From: a virus
Direction: 5' to 3' (one strand)
Virus record (IMG/VR): IMGVR_UViG_3300006802_011090
Coordinates: 1-40,434 of that record
DNA: 40,434 nucleotides
The notes beneath the pieces are model-generated. The model worked only from the letters and a program-made list of their open reading frames with translations, did not search any database and had not been told where the DNA came from. The position numbers and the translations under genes were made by a program. Within the stretch, counting starts at the first letter, position 1; every line of letters starts with the position of its first letter. Below are positions 31,890 to 39,727 of this stretch, piece after piece.

Positions 31890-33092
31890 ATGACAAATAA
31901 AGACATTAGAACAGTATGGTATTTCGGTTTAGAGCCACTCAAAGCTCGATATACTTATCAGCTATCAAAAGAGTGGATGCCAGCAACATTTGCACCATAT
32001 GAAAAAGCAGAAAAACTCAAGTTTATCGATGTTCCAGGAGAATTTGATCTTGATCAGCAGATTAAAGTAGGCGCGGTATTAGATGCAGTAGGTCGTGGCA
32101 AATTTGCCATGTCACAATGCAGCAACTTTCTGGATATGCTTAATTTGGATTTGGTTAAAGACGATGATGTTTTATTCCTGCAGGATTATTGGCATCCGGG
32201 TATCGAATCTATATTATATGCATTGGATCTATATGGTATACGTGTTAAGATATACGCAATGCTTCATGCACAAAGTGTAGACGAATATGACTTTACATGG
32301 CCGATGCGAAACTGGATGAGAGGATTTGAATTAGGACTAGACAAACGAATGACAGGAATATTCGTAGGATCTACCATTCACAGAGATCAACTCAGAGCAG
32401 CAGGATTTGAAGCTCCTATACATGTTGTTTCATTGCCGTTGCATAAACAATTAACAGAAGCTAAACTACCAGGATATCAGAAAAATGAATGGACTAAGAA
32501 ACCGGTAGTGGTTTATTCAAGTCGATTAGACAAAGAAAAGAATCCATTCTTCATGATGCAGGTAGCCGAAGAATTTTTAAATCAAAATGAAAATTGGGAA
32601 TGGCACGTTACCACATCAGGCAAATCATTCAAGTCAATGCTGCCAGGTGTAATAGAAGCAATGAATGAATTGGCAGACCGTCAGCCCAGATTCAAATTGT
32701 TAAGCAATCTCACAAAAGAGGAATATTATACAGAGCTAGCAGATGCAAAGATTCAGTTTAATAGTTCACTGCAAGATTATGTTTCGTGGACGGTGTTAGA
32801 ATCAACTACATTTGGTTGTGATGTAATATTTCCAGATTTCAGATCATTTCCAGAGTTTGTGCCGGCAGATAAATTGTACAAACCATTTAATCTGCAATCT
32901 GCACTGTATGTTTTAAATCAGAACAGAACAAGTAATCGCACAGGAATATATTATAACTATCCGGATCTAGCAGACTTAGGTCGTAGAATGGAAGCATATA
33001 TCATTGCAAATGATGTTACACAAGAAATCAATGTGTGGCATGAATCTGCATATTGTACACACTTATTAAACACACAAGGAATACATGAGTAA
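31890..33092 (+). CDS. GT-B type glycosyltransferase (GT4-like)
   Basis: 400 aa. The C-terminal half has the GT-B donor-domain hallmarks: KPVVVYSSRLDKEKNPFFMM at about 208-227, then LLSNLTKEEYYTELADAKIQ and SWTVLESTTFGCDVIFPDFR with SFPEFVP, matching the E-x-x-x-GC-P-V motif of GT4 enzymes (E is in VLEST). The N-terminal half (DVLFLQDYWHPGIESILYAL, YAMLHAQSVDEYDF) is the acceptor domain. No signal peptide. It overlaps the dpdA-like gene by 8 nt, so the two are likely made together. Sugar transfer to the modified DNA base, as T4 does on hydroxymethylcytosine, is an attractive inference; a cell-wall or protein target is possible. Confidence 0.72.
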   Translation: MTNKDIRTVWYFGLEPLKARYTYQLSKEWMPATFAPYEKAEKLKFIDVPGEFDLDQQIKVGAVLDAVGRGKFAMSQCSNFLDMLNLDLVKDDDVLFLQDYWHPGIESILYALDLYGIRVKIYAMLHAQSVDEYDFTWPMRNWMRGFELGLDKRMTGIFVGSTIHRDQLRAAGFEAPIHVVSLPLHKQLTEAKLPGYQKNEWTKKPVVVYSSRLDKEKNPFFMMQVAEEFLNQNENWEWHVTTSGKSFKSMLPGVIEAMNELADRQPRFKLLSNLTKEEYYTELADAKIQFNSSLQDYVSWTVLESTTFGCDVIFPDFRSFPEFVPADKLYKPFNLQSALYVLNQNRTSNRTGIYYNYPDLADLGRRMEAYIIANDVTQEINVWHESAYCTHLLNTQGIHE

Positions 33093-34338
33093 AGAGTTTT
33101 TATATATACCATCTCTATCGGCAGGTAGTATGGTATCTGCATTCAAAAAAGGTACTACGTTTGAAGATGGCACTACGATGCGATTTTTTGCTAAAGAATA
33201 TCCTGCAGAATGGCGACATCCTTACTTTCTGGTAACTGCAGGACATCATTACAAGAAAATGGATTTCCGACAGCAGTTAGGATTAGATGACGGCACATTT
33301 GTATTCGGAGATTCAGGAGGATTCCAGATTGCAACCGGAGCACTTAAATGGGACGGTAATATCAGAGAAAAAATATTTCATTGGTTGGAAGCTAATTCAG
33401 ACGTAGCAGCTAATCTGGATATACCACCGCGCGTTACATTTGAAAATCGTTTCAATGATTCAATGGATATTTCATTTGATAATTTTAAATGGTTCGAAAA
33501 GCATCAGTCAGGTAAAACTAAGTTTTTAAATGTAATACAAGGAACATTTAATGAAGAATATTCTACTTGGTATCACAAGTTCAAAGATTTTGATTTTAAT
33601 GGTTGGTGTATAGGAGGTCCTAAGAAGCTGGTAGATTTCATGTATGTGATTGCACTAATGCTTCAAGAAAGAGAATTTGAAAAGAAGCATGTGCAGTATG
33701 TGCACTTGTTAGGCATAAGCAAAATATCAGATTTCTTCATACTAGGAACTATTCAGCATTTGCTAAACGAATTAACAGATGGTCGAGTTCAACTTATGTC
33801 TGACTCTTCATCTCCAGGACAATATCCGGTGTTTGGAACATATTTGCATTCTGGTAATTACAAAACACAAACATTCACTGAATTATATTTTCCAAAGAAT
33901 GCAGAATATCGCAGAAAAACTCATATTAAACAAGGCAAAGAAGGCGCGGTTGAAATTGATAAAAGCAAACATGTTGCTTGTAGTATTGATTGTCCTGCTT
34001 GTCGAGATTTTACATATGAATACTTGGGAGGACAGACAGCAACCGGATTAGACAGATATTCACAAGAAGGTATGCCCAGAATGGTAGTTCACAATGTGCA
34101 TTTGTATTGTGAAATGGTTAAAGACATAAACAAATTAACCGGTCATCATGTAGAGTTATTAGAAACAGTATTACCTAAAGATTTATATGATGTGATATTG
34201 TCACTTCATGAAATGTTTGCAGATCCAGCAGAAGCAATGAAAGTGTATTCAACATATAAAAAGACATATAAAAAGTTTGGTGGTGATAGCATATCAACTA
34301 CCGATGTAAATAAATTCAACGAATTCTTTAAATTTTAA
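33085..34338 (+). CDS. dpdA: DpdA-like 7-deazaguanine DNA transglycosylase (TGT family)
   Basis: 417 aa. The TGT fold is clear: FVFGDSGGFQIATG with the catalytic Asp at 76, NVIQGTFNEEYSTWYHKFKD followed by FNGWCIGGPK, a second Asp in LMSDSSSP (D240), and a zinc site C299-x3-C303-x2-C306 with H336. Bacterial tRNA TGT acts on queuosine tRNAs; phage DpdA relatives swap guanine in DNA for a 7-deazaguanine base. The folE-queD-queE set 9 kb upstream and lack of tRNA-queuosine context favour the DNA enzyme. A tRNA role cannot be excluded from sequence alone. The overlap with a glycosyltransferase gene suggests the base may be further decorated. Confidence 0.82.
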   Translation: MSKEFLYIPSLSAGSMVSAFKKGTTFEDGTTMRFFAKEYPAEWRHPYFLVTAGHHYKKMDFRQQLGLDDGTFVFGDSGGFQIATGALKWDGNIREKIFHWLEANSDVAANLDIPPRVTFENRFNDSMDISFDNFKWFEKHQSGKTKFLNVIQGTFNEEYSTWYHKFKDFDFNGWCIGGPKKLVDFMYVIALMLQEREFEKKHVQYVHLLGISKISDFFILGTIQHLLNELTDGRVQLMSDSSSPGQYPVFGTYLHSGNYKTQTFTELYFPKNAEYRRKTHIKQGKEGAVEIDKSKHVACSIDCPACRDFTYEYLGGQTATGLDRYSQEGMPRMVVHNVHLYCEMVKDINKLTGHHVELLETVLPKDLYDVILSLHEMFADPAEAMKVYSTYKKTYKKFGGDSISTTDVNKFNEFFKF

Positions 34339-34349
34339 ACAGGAATAAC

Positions 34350-35057
34350 ATGCAAAAAACAAATTTATTAAATTTTATTAGCAGATATCATTTAGGTGGT
34401 AATTGCGAAGCGGTAAAGTTAAACATGGACACAACAGGTGTTCATTGTGAATTAATCGACGAAGATCAAACAGTGGTTGGCAAAGTGAATTGGAAAACAT
34501 CTCCATTTGCTAACGGCGAAATAGGAATCAATCACACAGGCGGATTAGTAAAAATGCTTTCGGCAGTAGGAGACAATATTGATATCAATGTGCACGATTC
34601 TCAAGGCAAGAATTATGCAATGGAGATCAAAGAAGGAACTACCAAATTAACATTCATGTTGGCAGACACATCTGTTATTCCTAATGTTCCTACTATCAAT
34701 CAGGAACCACCGTATGAAGTAGCAATTGCAATAGACGCAGATTTTACCAATAAATTTATCAAAGCAAAGAATGCATTACCAGATTCTAAAAACTTTGCAG
34801 TACAGGTTAAGAATGGTGTTATCAAGTTTATTATTAATTACAGTACTATTAATTCAGACTATGTAACATTTGAAGTTGGCACCACAACAGAAGATTTAGA
34901 TACAATTTGCTTTTCTGCCGACAAACTAAAAGAAGTTTTAACTGCAAACAAAGGTGCAACCGGTAAAATGCATGTATCATCACAAGGATTATCTCGCATT
35001 GAATTTACAGATGCAGATTTTGATTCAACTTATTGGTTAGTACAATTACAAAATTAA
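34350..35057 (+). CDS. DNA polymerase sliding clamp (T4 gp45-like)
   Basis: 235 aa (T4 gp45 is 228 aa). Beta-rich clamp folds: [57 protein letters not shown], then [20 protein letters not shown] and VTFEVGTTT in the second domain, ending in [10 protein letters not shown]. gp45 forms a trimer that tethers the polymerase and activates late transcription in T4. It precedes the clamp-loader genes in T4 order with dUTPase inserted. A GGAATAAC sequence precedes the start. Confidence 0.88.
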   Translation: MQKTNLLNFISRYHLGGNCEAVKLNMDTTGVHCELIDEDQTVVGKVNWKTSPFANGEIGINHTGGLVKMLSAVGDNIDINVHDSQGKNYAMEIKEGTTKLTFMLADTSVIPNVPTINQEPPYEVAIAIDADFTNKFIKAKNALPDSKNFAVQVKNGVIKFIINYSTINSDYVTFEVGTTTEDLDTICFSADKLKEVLTANKGATGKMHVSSQGLSRIEFTDADFDSTYWLVQLQN

Positions 35058-35059
35058 TT

Positions 35060-35494
35060 ATGCAAGTATTAGTTATAAATTCATCAACAAACGAATTGCC
35101 GGCATATGAAACCAGCAGAAGTGCAGGTTGTGACGTCAGAAGTGCAGAAGAATTAGATGTGGAAATAGCACCTGGCAGCAGAGCAATGATATCAACCGGG
35201 TTATTTGTATCAATACCCGCAGGATATGAAATACAAGTTAGACCCAGAAGCGGACTTGCTGCAAAATGGGGCATAACAGTGCTAAATAGTCCAGGAACTA
35301 TAGATGCAGACTATCGAGGAGAAATACGAGTGATACTGATGAATCACGGCAAAGACATATTCACAGTGCGACCGGGTGATCGAATAGGACAACTGGTACT
35401 GAACAAAGTAGAACAAATTGAATGGAACGTGGTACCTGAGTTAGATATGACTGAAAGAGGTGCTGGAGGATTCGGATCAACAGGACAACAATGA
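35060..35494 (+). CDS. dut: dUTPase
   Basis: 144 aa from the ATG at 35060; the longer frame start at 35033 lies inside the clamp gene. All five trimeric dUTPase motifs are present: AGCDVRS (I), RPRSGLA (II), [12 protein letters not shown] (III), [11 protein letters not shown] (IV), [10 protein letters not shown] (V). It hydrolyses dUTP to dUMP, keeping uracil out of DNA and supplying thymidylate synthesis. It overlaps the clamp loader gene (ATGA). Confidence 0.95.
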   Translation: MQVLVINSSTNELPAYETSRSAGCDVRSAEELDVEIAPGSRAMISTGLFVSIPAGYEIQVRPRSGLAAKWGITVLNSPGTIDADYRGEIRVILMNHGKDIFTVRPGDRIGQLVLNKVEQIEWNVVPELDMTERGAGGFGSTGQQ

Positions 35495-36420
35495 TAGACA
35501 CAAAACAAGAACACGATTTATGGGTTGAAGCATTTCGACCTTCCACACTAGATGGTTACATAGGCAATGAACATGTAATAGACAAAGCAAAACTTTGGAT
35601 TGAAAGCGGAGAATTGCCGCATTTGTTATTTTATGGGCCTGCAGGAACCGGTAAAACCACATTAGCAAAAATACTGGCAAATGCAGTAGACAGTCAAATC
35701 ATGTATATTAATGCATCAGATGAAAATTCGGTAGACATTGTTCGAGACAAGATTAAAAGATTTGCTAGCAGTGTCGGATTTAATCGATGGAAAATTATTA
35801 TACTAGATGAGTTTGATTACATGACTCCTAACGCAATGGCAACTCTGCGTAATTTAATGGAAACATACAGCAAATCTGCCAGATTCATATTGACTTGCAA
35901 CTATATAGAAAAGATTATAGATCCAATACAGAGCAGATGTCAGGTATTTTCAATAACTCCGCCGAATAAAACGGATGTTGCTAAAAGATTGGTAACTGTG
36001 CTAGAACAAAAAGGTATTGAATATGATATAAAGGATGTAGCATCAATTATCAATGCATCATATCCAGATGTCAGAAGAGCAATCAATTCGGCACAAAGTC
36101 ATGTAGTGAACGGCAAGTTGATTTTAGACAAAAGCAGCATCGTTCAGGCAAATTACATGACAGAAATACTAGAAATATTAAAAAATCTAACAGATAAAAA
36201 ATCTGCATTCACAAAAATACGGCAGATTATTGCAGACAGCAAAGTAAAAGACTTTACAGCACTTTTCACTTTTTTATATGATAATTTAGATGAATTTGCT
36301 GTGGGACATATAGGTCCAGTTATATTGATTATTGCAGAATCACAACATACCGACGTATCTGTTGTAGACAAAGAAATAAATGCAATGTCAATGTTTGTTA
36401 AACTAATAAATGAATTATAA
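35491..36420 (+). CDS. Clamp loader large subunit (T4 gp44-like AAA+ ATPase)
   Basis: 309 aa (T4 gp44 is 319 aa). Walker [15 protein letters not shown] (GPAGTGKT at 49-56), Walker [11 protein letters not shown] (102-111), sensor 1 [14 protein letters not shown], and the SRC motif PIQSRCQVF (148-150) are those of the RFC/gp44 family. With the gp62-like protein it opens the gp45 ring on primer-template junctions. The N-terminal [19 protein letters not shown] is also conserved. Confidence 0.95.
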   Translation: MIDTKQEHDLWVEAFRPSTLDGYIGNEHVIDKAKLWIESGELPHLLFYGPAGTGKTTLAKILANAVDSQIMYINASDENSVDIVRDKIKRFASSVGFNRWKIIILDEFDYMTPNAMATLRNLMETYSKSARFILTCNYIEKIIDPIQSRCQVFSITPPNKTDVAKRLVTVLEQKGIEYDIKDVASIINASYPDVRRAINSAQSHVVNGKLILDKSSIVQANYMTEILEILKNLTDKKSAFTKIRQIIADSKVKDFTALFTFLYDNLDEFAVGHIGPVILIIAESQHTDVSVVDKEINAMSMFVKLINEL

Positions 36421-36422
36421 TT

Positions 36423-36647
36423 ATGGGAAAAGAAATCAAAATGAATATTACTCCGGATGATTTGCAAACAATCACCTGTCCGGAATGTCAAGGAATGTAT
36501 TTTCGACAAGTATTAGTTATTAACAAGATATCCAAATTTATTACAGGAGATACCAAAGATCAACTGGCGCCAATTCCGTCATTCCGATGTGATGACTGCG
36601 GCCATGTTCCAGAAGAGTTTCGTCCGGTTAAACCAAAATCAAAATAA
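36423..36647 (+). CDS. Zinc-ribbon protein, conserved in T4-like phages
   Basis: 74 aa. Two CxxC knuckles, CPEC (residues about 20-23) and CDDC (about 57-60), with a run between them (QVLVINKISKFI), form a zinc ribbon. The order IxCPxC, then KISKFITG, then FRCDDCGHVPEEFRP is a pattern of small proteins placed near the clamp-loader genes in marine T4-like phages. DNA or protein binding is likely; the exact role is unknown. The ATG at 36441 is an alternative start. Confidence 0.7.
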   Translation: MGKEIKMNITPDDLQTITCPECQGMYFRQVLVINKISKFITGDTKDQLAPIPSFRCDDCGHVPEEFRPVKPKSK

Positions 36648-36856
36648 TGGCAATATACAAAGATTCCGTAGCAATAGTATTCAAAACTAGCAACCGAAGC
36701 AATGCTCGAACTAAAATTAAAATATTACAGAATAAATCTGTCGACGAAGTAATCGGTAAAAAGAAAATAGCAGGTATTCCGGATAATGCAGTTATACTGG
36801 ATATTGGATTTGGAGATTACGTAATAGAATCATACAAGAAAAAATACAAACTATAA
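36647..36856 (+). CDS. Hypothetical small basic protein
   Basis: 69 aa. Lys/Arg-rich and short (SNARTKIKILQNKSVDEVIG, AVILDIGFGDYVIESYKKKY). Overlaps its neighbours by one base each (TAATG), so it is clearly part of the clamp-loader operon. I recognise no family. Confidence 0.6.
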   Translation: MAIYKDSVAIVFKTSNRSNARTKIKILQNKSVDEVIGKKKIAGIPDNAVILDIGFGDYVIESYKKKYKL

Positions 36857-37302
36857 TGGCAGAAAAGAAACCAGCAACTATCTTTGATTTTGTAGATGGC
36901 GTTACACACAAAAAGAAAGAATGGAACAAATGGTCAGAATCTGATCAAAAGAAATTTTCTCCGTTCATTGTGAATCGTTGGTTGTCAATGCGTATGGAAT
37001 TCACTGAAATAATCAACACATTGCAACGATATACCATAGGACAACTACGTCCTTCAGAAACATATCGACTATATCATGATTTTCTGCCAGCATCTAAAGG
37101 ATTTGCCAAATATGTAAAAGGCAAAAAGGATGATAAATACACAAAAGAGCTAATAGCTCAGGTTGCAGAGCATTATCAGGTTTCTAAGGCAGAAGCAATA
37201 GAATATATCGATTTAATGGATTTACATAGCTGTGATTCATTGATATCAAAATACGGATATACTGAAAAAGAAAAGAAAGCAATATTGAAAGGTAAAAAAT
37301 GA
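36856..37302 (+). CDS. Clamp loader small subunit (T4 gp62-like)
   Basis: 148 aa (T4 gp62 is 187 aa). The helical sequence TIFDFVDGVTHKKKEWNKWS, PFIVNRWLSMRMEFTEIINT, and RPSETYRLYHDFLP matches the gp62 pattern (an N-terminal DFxxxIxxxK, then PFxxNRxLS), and order after gp45-gp44 supports it. No ATPase motif is expected. Confidence depends on synteny as well as sequence. Confidence 0.75.
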   Translation: MAEKKPATIFDFVDGVTHKKKEWNKWSESDQKKFSPFIVNRWLSMRMEFTEIINTLQRYTIGQLRPSETYRLYHDFLPASKGFAKYVKGKKDDKYTKELIAQVAEHYQVSKAEAIEYIDLMDLHSCDSLISKYGYTEKEKKAILKGKK

Positions 37303-37502
37303 GTGTAAACACACAATCTCATTACAAAGGAAAAGATTCATTGTATAAATTTGCAGAAGATTGGCAGTTAAACAGTTATGAGTTTGATATAATTAAACGA
37401 ATAGTTAGATGTCGCCACAAAGGATCATTTCAGCAAGACCTACAAAAGACCAAAGATTTAATTGATATTTATCTGGCAGAACATTTGGATTCTAACGGAT
37501 AA
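37299..37502 (+). CDS. DUF3310-like small protein
   Basis: 67 aa, overlapping the gp62-like gene by 4 nt. The core HYKGKDSLYKFAEDWQLNSY, then EFDIIKRIVRCRHKGSFQQD and LQKTKDLIDIYL is close to the DUF3310 pattern (phage proteins sometimes called nucleotide kinase-like), though no kinase motif is visible. Function not known. Confidence 0.6.
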   Translation: MSVNTQSHYKGKDSLYKFAEDWQLNSYEFDIIKRIVRCRHKGSFQQDLQKTKDLIDIYLAEHLDSNG

Positions 37503-37527
37503 TTTATTATATTAAAATAAAATACTT

Positions 37528-38139
37528 ATGGCAAATCATGTTTATACTATCATGTGTATTACGTCTACACCAGAAGTTCTAAAAGCATTCAAAGATAAAA
37601 TTGTAACTGAACAAAAACAATCAGACAACACAGATAAAGATTCGGTTTTACCTAAATGGTATGACGAATGTTATAGATTAGCTGATAATTTATATAAATT
37701 AATATACGGCGAAGAATATCCAGAAGAACCAGACAGAGACTGGATGATAACTAATATTGGTGCAAAATGGTGTCATCTGCATGATTGGCAGTTTGAAGAA
37801 GATGAAATTATTCTTACATTTGAATCTGCGTGGGATACGCCAGAAGAATTATTTTATATGATTGCAGATTATTTTCAGGATAATTCAAAAGAATTTGAAA
37901 TTGAATTAACAAGTGAAGACGAAGCTTTATTGCATATAGCAGGAGGATATGCCAATCAGTTTGGTAGTGATTTAATATGTGAATATGATGAAGACAAACT
38001 TCCAAAACGGCCGGTTTGTGAAAATTATGATGATGAAACCGAAGAATATTACGAACTAGAAGAACAATTTTTCTTGGATCTTGCCGATGCAAAACAAAAT
38101 CTTGTTAATCTGTGTAAAGAAGATTTAATTGTAGTATAA
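37528..38139 (+). CDS. DUF1281/Api92-like ferredoxin-fold protein
   Basis: 203 aa, strongly acidic. N-terminal MANHVYTIMCITSTPEVLKA, central TNIGAKWCHLHDWQFEEDEI and LTFESAWDTPEELFYMI (the GxKW then FxSAWxxP pattern), and ALLHIAGGYANQFG are those of the YubB/Api92-like family of phage and plasmid proteins. The acidic C-terminus (ENYDDETEEYYELEEQ) is unusual. Function unknown; a DNA-mimic role is only a guess. Confidence 0.6.
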   Translation: MANHVYTIMCITSTPEVLKAFKDKIVTEQKQSDNTDKDSVLPKWYDECYRLADNLYKLIYGEEYPEEPDRDWMITNIGAKWCHLHDWQFEEDEIILTFESAWDTPEELFYMIADYFQDNSKEFEIELTSEDEALLHIAGGYANQFGSDLICEYDEDKLPKRPVCENYDDETEEYYELEEQFFLDLADAKQNLVNLCKEDLIVV

Positions 38140-39092
38140 TGAAATCTGGATATTTAAACCCTATATACAAACTATCAACAATAGACCCGGAAACTGTACC
38201 TAGAAAGATTTCTTATTCACAATGGGCCATGTACGAACGTTGTCCCAAATCATACGAGTTATCATACATCAAAAAGTTAGCTCCATTTACATTTAGCATA
38301 GAAACTTGTTTTGGTACTGCCTTTCATGAGACATTGCAAGAGTATTTGACTACCATGTATACCAAATCAGTAAAAGCAGCAGACAACATGAATCTGCCAG
38401 AGCTTCTGCTGTCTAATATGCATAAAGAATACAAATCATGTTTAGAATCAAATGAAGGCGTACATTTTTCTACTCCTGCAGAATTAGCAGAATATCAGCA
38501 GGATGGTGCTGCAATATTAGATTGGTTCAAGAAGCGTCGAGGCCAATATTTTTCAAGTAAAGGCACTGAACTAATAGGAATAGAATTACAATTATGTACT
38601 CCTGCTTCTCCAGTTAACAAGTCAGTGTATTGGTACGGATTTGTAGATTTAGTTCTTCGAGATACCAAAGACAACACCATAAAAATTATTGATATCAAAA
38701 CATCTCGTATGGGATGGAACAAATATCAGAAAGCAGATAAACTCAAAGCAGCACAATTGGTTGCATACAAGAATTATTATTCACAACAATATGGTGTTCC
38801 TAAAGACAACATAGAAGTAGAATTTTTTGTGGTTAAACGCAAAATGCAAGAAGATTCAATGTTTCCACAAAAGCGTATACAAGAAATAAAGCCAGCATCT
38901 GGATCGGTTACACAGAAAAAAATACAAACACAGATAGACAAGTTTATTAGCACTGTTTTTGATGCCGAAGGCAATCGTCGTGAAGATATTCCTTATATGG
39001 CAATTGCTGGCAAAGGTGCTAAACATTGCAAATGGTGTCCATTCAAAGAAGATTATGAAAATTGTCCAAAAGAGAACAGAATACGTGAATAA
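38139..39092 (+). CDS. PD-(D/E)XK nuclease with iron-sulfur Cys set (Cas4/AddB-like)
   Basis: 317 aa. SYSQWAMYERCPKSYELSYI (C35) is the N-terminal Cys motif of RecB-like nucleases; GTAFHE has H63/E64; YGFVDLVLRD holds D170; IIDIKTSR has D185 and K187; KAAQLVAYKNYY is the Q-x-x-x-Y helix. C297-x2-C300 and C309 at the end (HCKWCPFKEDYENCP) pair with C35 for a 4Fe-4S site as in Cas4 and AddB. It probably processes DNA ends in recombination or degrades host DNA. No cas or rec partners lie nearby. Confidence 0.85.
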   Translation: MKSGYLNPIYKLSTIDPETVPRKISYSQWAMYERCPKSYELSYIKKLAPFTFSIETCFGTAFHETLQEYLTTMYTKSVKAADNMNLPELLLSNMHKEYKSCLESNEGVHFSTPAELAEYQQDGAAILDWFKKRRGQYFSSKGTELIGIELQLCTPASPVNKSVYWYGFVDLVLRDTKDNTIKIIDIKTSRMGWNKYQKADKLKAAQLVAYKNYYSQQYGVPKDNIEVEFFVVKRKMQEDSMFPQKRIQEIKPASGSVTQKKIQTQIDKFISTVFDAEGNRREDIPYMAIAGKGAKHCKWCPFKEDYENCPKENRIRE

Positions 39093-39297
39093 GTACAAAC
39101 ATAAACATTGTTACGTTTACACATTCTTGCAGAAACGAAAAGACAGTCCAATACACGAAATTACTACATATCATCTGTTAACAGATATAGATGGACCGCA
39201 TCACAAAGAAAACAAAATGTGGTTGGAACAAGGATTACGCATGGCATACGGATATATGCCTAAATCAGTGAAATACAAACACGACAAGTATCAATGA
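39085..39297 (+). CDS. Conserved hypothetical small protein, GTG start
   Basis: 70 aa from GTG 39085, which overlaps the nuclease stop; the in-frame ATGs upstream (38959, 39055) lie well within the nuclease gene. The sequence is basic and aromatic-rich (YKHKHCYVYTFLQKRKDSPI, HHKENKMWLEQGLRMAYGYM). Its stop overlaps the next start (ATGA). I do not recognise a family. Confidence 0.6.
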   Translation: MNKYKHKHCYVYTFLQKRKDSPIHEITTYHLLTDIDGPHHKENKMWLEQGLRMAYGYMPKSVKYKHDKYQ

Positions 39298-39695
39298 AAG
39301 TAGCAATTATTGGAAATACAGGTTGGCAGAATAAAAGAAAGGTTCGAGACGTATTATATGAATTAAAACAACGTTTTGGACCTGATCTTACTGTATTAGG
39401 AGCAGGTGGCAATGAAGGAGCTAACTTTATGGTTAGAAAGTATGCACTTGAATATGAAATGCGGTATCAGGAATACAATCCTTCATTTTCCGGATACAAT
39501 CTGTATTCAGCTCTTCCAGAATCTTATTATGGTAAAAAATATCATTTCAGTCAATTGCATCATCGTATGAAAATGCTTTCTCAGAATTGTGATTACCTGA
39601 TGATACTAACAAATGAAGCAAAACTAGATCCTGTGCTTAAAACAGCTTATAACGCAGCAAATAAATCTGAAAAAAAGGTTGTTATTTTAGGATAA
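39294..39695 (+). CDS. SLOG/DUF2493-like nucleotide-binding protein
   Basis: 133 aa. The Rossmann-like start MKVAIIGNTGWQNKRKVRDV, then LTVLGAGGNEGANFMVRKYA, LEYEMRYQEYNPSF, and the end CDYLMILTNEA with KKVVILG resemble the SLOG superfamily (YspA/DprA-like), with a GxGGxEGxN binding loop. Proteins of this fold bind nucleotide-derived ligands; some act in defence or DNA processing. The phage role is unknown. Confidence 0.65.
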   Translation: MKVAIIGNTGWQNKRKVRDVLYELKQRFGPDLTVLGAGGNEGANFMVRKYALEYEMRYQEYNPSFSGYNLYSALPESYYGKKYHFSQLHHRMKMLSQNCDYLMILTNEAKLDPVLKTAYNAANKSEKKVVILG

Positions 39696-39697
39696 TA

Positions 39698-39705
39698 TAT
39701 TTATA
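39698..39705 (+). promoter_or_regulatory. TATTTATA box before second glycosyltransferase
   Basis: Exact TATTTATA followed by ATAAAGTTATAAAGGAAAAA, almost the same leader as at 5513, and 22 nt before the ATG at 39728. Confidence 0.5.
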
Positions 39706-39727
39706 ATAAAGTTATAAAGGAAAAAGA

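Noticed and set aside
33085-34338. Housekeeping tRNA-guanine transglycosylase for queuosine in tRNA
   Set aside because: The sequence is divergent from bacterial Tgt, and the company of folE-queD-queE in a phage fits DNA modification better, though not proven.
35033-35059. Earlier start for dUTPase
   Set aside because: Lies inside the sliding clamp gene; the family's N-terminus begins at 35060.
38959-39084. Upstream ATGs for the small gene ending at 39297
   Set aside because: They would overlap the nuclease gene by up to 134 nt with sequence that looks like an out-of-frame reading of it; GTG 39085 fits the overlap style here.
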